Position numbers and translations under genes: made by a program. A stretch of DNA of 5,732 nucleotides from an uncultured Selenomonas sp. (lineage in GTDB: Bacteria > Bacillota > Negativicutes > Selenomonadales > Selenomonadaceae), in the NCBI GenBank assembly GCA_945494195.1, contig CALYVJ010000139.1, positions 1-5,732 on the forward strand, in the 5' to 3' direction. Under the pieces are notes generated by a model that saw only the letters and a list, made by a program, of their open reading frames with translations, was not told the DNA's origin and searched no databases. Shown in pieces: positions 5,500 through 5,732 of the stretch; position 1 is the first letter of the stretch; every line of letters starts with the position of its first letter.

Positions 5500-5732
5500 T
5501 CACCCTTTCGTAGTGTAATAGAAATACCGAGGCCCTTTATAATGCTGACCATTAGGAAGATCGACCTCGATTTCCTCTCCCCTGCCATGTGCCATCAAGT
5601 CCATGACCCTGGCAGCAGCCTCGTCATGGGTGCCGTAAGACGGCTCCATGAGCATAGGCGCTTCCACCTTAAGGTCATGATAATCAAGAGAATGGCCCGG
5701 CAGGTCCTTGTTGGCTGCCAGGCTCTTGATGT
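5500..5732 (-). CDS. C-terminal end of an unrecognised phage protein (partial)
   Basis: Hand translation from 5730 gives 76 residues and a TGA at 5502-5500; the start lies beyond the window. The visible part begins IKSLAANKDLPGHSLDYHDL, contains an acidic/helical stretch (HDEAAARVMDLMAHGRGEEI) and ends with an aromatic strand (GQHYKGPRYFYYTTKG). The sequence composition looks genuinely coding, and the frame runs up to the next gene's ribosome binding site, with five bases between its stop and ATG 5494. I do not recognise a family. Co-orientation and tight spacing make a tail, baseplate or other virion-assembly role likely, by context only. Confidence 0.6.
   Translation of the reverse strand, partial: IKSLAANKDLPGHSLDYHDLKVEAPMLMEPSYGTHDEAAARVMDLMAHGRGEEIEVDLPNGQHYKGPRYFYYTTKG
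5503..5509 (-). promoter_or_regulatory. Ribosome binding site GAAAGGG deciding the start at 5494
   Basis: The AAGGG core ends eight bases before ATG 5494, but only two before ATG 5500, and it overlaps GTG 5503. This spacing argues for the 438-residue form over 440- or 441-residue forms. Confidence 0.5.
5534..5541 (-). promoter_or_regulatory. Weak late-promoter-like TATAAAGG
   Basis: TATAAAGG lies 40 bases upstream of ATG 5494 inside the end of the previous gene, where it encodes His-Tyr-Lys-Gly. It and the site at 3974-3981 are the only two TATAAA on the minus strand of this window, and both lie shortly before a gene start. Being coding, it may well be chance. Confidence 0.15.

Noticed and set aside
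4619..5518. Long plus-strand open frame (299 residues) opposite the gp26-like gene
   Set aside because: Its product is Arg/His-rich with no domain pattern, and it mirrors a convincing minus-strand protein with CxxC pairs and a gp26 signature. It is a shadow of that codon use.
5373..5588. Minus-strand 71-residue frame bridging two genes
   Set aside because: It overlaps the end of the upstream partial gene and the start of the gp26-like gene in another frame. Its composition is Arg/Gly/Ser-rich and those two genes already explain the region.

Overview
The window reads as one dense, entirely minus-strand block of tail and baseplate genes from a contractile-tailed (T4-like, myovirus-type) bacteriophage or prophage. 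No plus-strand gene, tRNA, rRNA, CRISPR array, insertion sequence or integration site is supported. Nearly every base is coding. Consecutive genes overlap by a base or lie a few bases apart, with one exception: a 53-base spacer at 3941-3993. The host cannot be named from this sequence. Base composition is roughly balanced. Most starts have only modest Shine-Dalgarno-like sequences.

In transcription order (high to low coordinates) the genes are: the C-terminal end of an unrecognised protein (5500-5732); a 438-residue protein with a basic/proline-rich N-terminal arm and a split zinc-ribbon domain resembling T4 gp26-type baseplate hub/assembly proteins (4178-5494); a 77-residue protein overlapping its end in the +1 frame (3994-4227); a spacer with a terminator-like hairpin and a T4-late-promoter-like TATAAACT; a 634-residue helical, low-complexity protein with tandem 35-residue repeats and one hydrophobic segment, the best tape-measure candidate (2036-3940); a 453-residue tail-tube-initiator/tube-cap-like protein similar in layout to T4 gp48/gp54 (671-2032); a 150-residue LysM-like, gp53-type baseplate protein (215-667); and the N-terminus of a probable baseplate hub protein that runs off the window (1-215).

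The order (gp26-like assembly factor, tape measure, tube initiator, gp53-like wedge/LysM protein, hub) makes sense as a tail-initiation module: hub and wedge form the baseplate, the tape measure and its assembly factors load on the hub, and the tube initiator seeds tube polymerisation. These roles come from residue patterns and gene order. All family names are recognition by eye, with no database search.

The most interesting spot is 3941-4260. Just before the putative tape measure, two reading frames overlap at a CCC-TTT / CTT-TAA sequence. This recalls the frameshifted tail-assembly chaperones of other phages, although a GGAGG-TTG start offers a simpler explanation. It is followed by the only real intergenic spacer, where promoter-like and terminator-like elements are superimposed and the next gene has no evident ribosome binding site.
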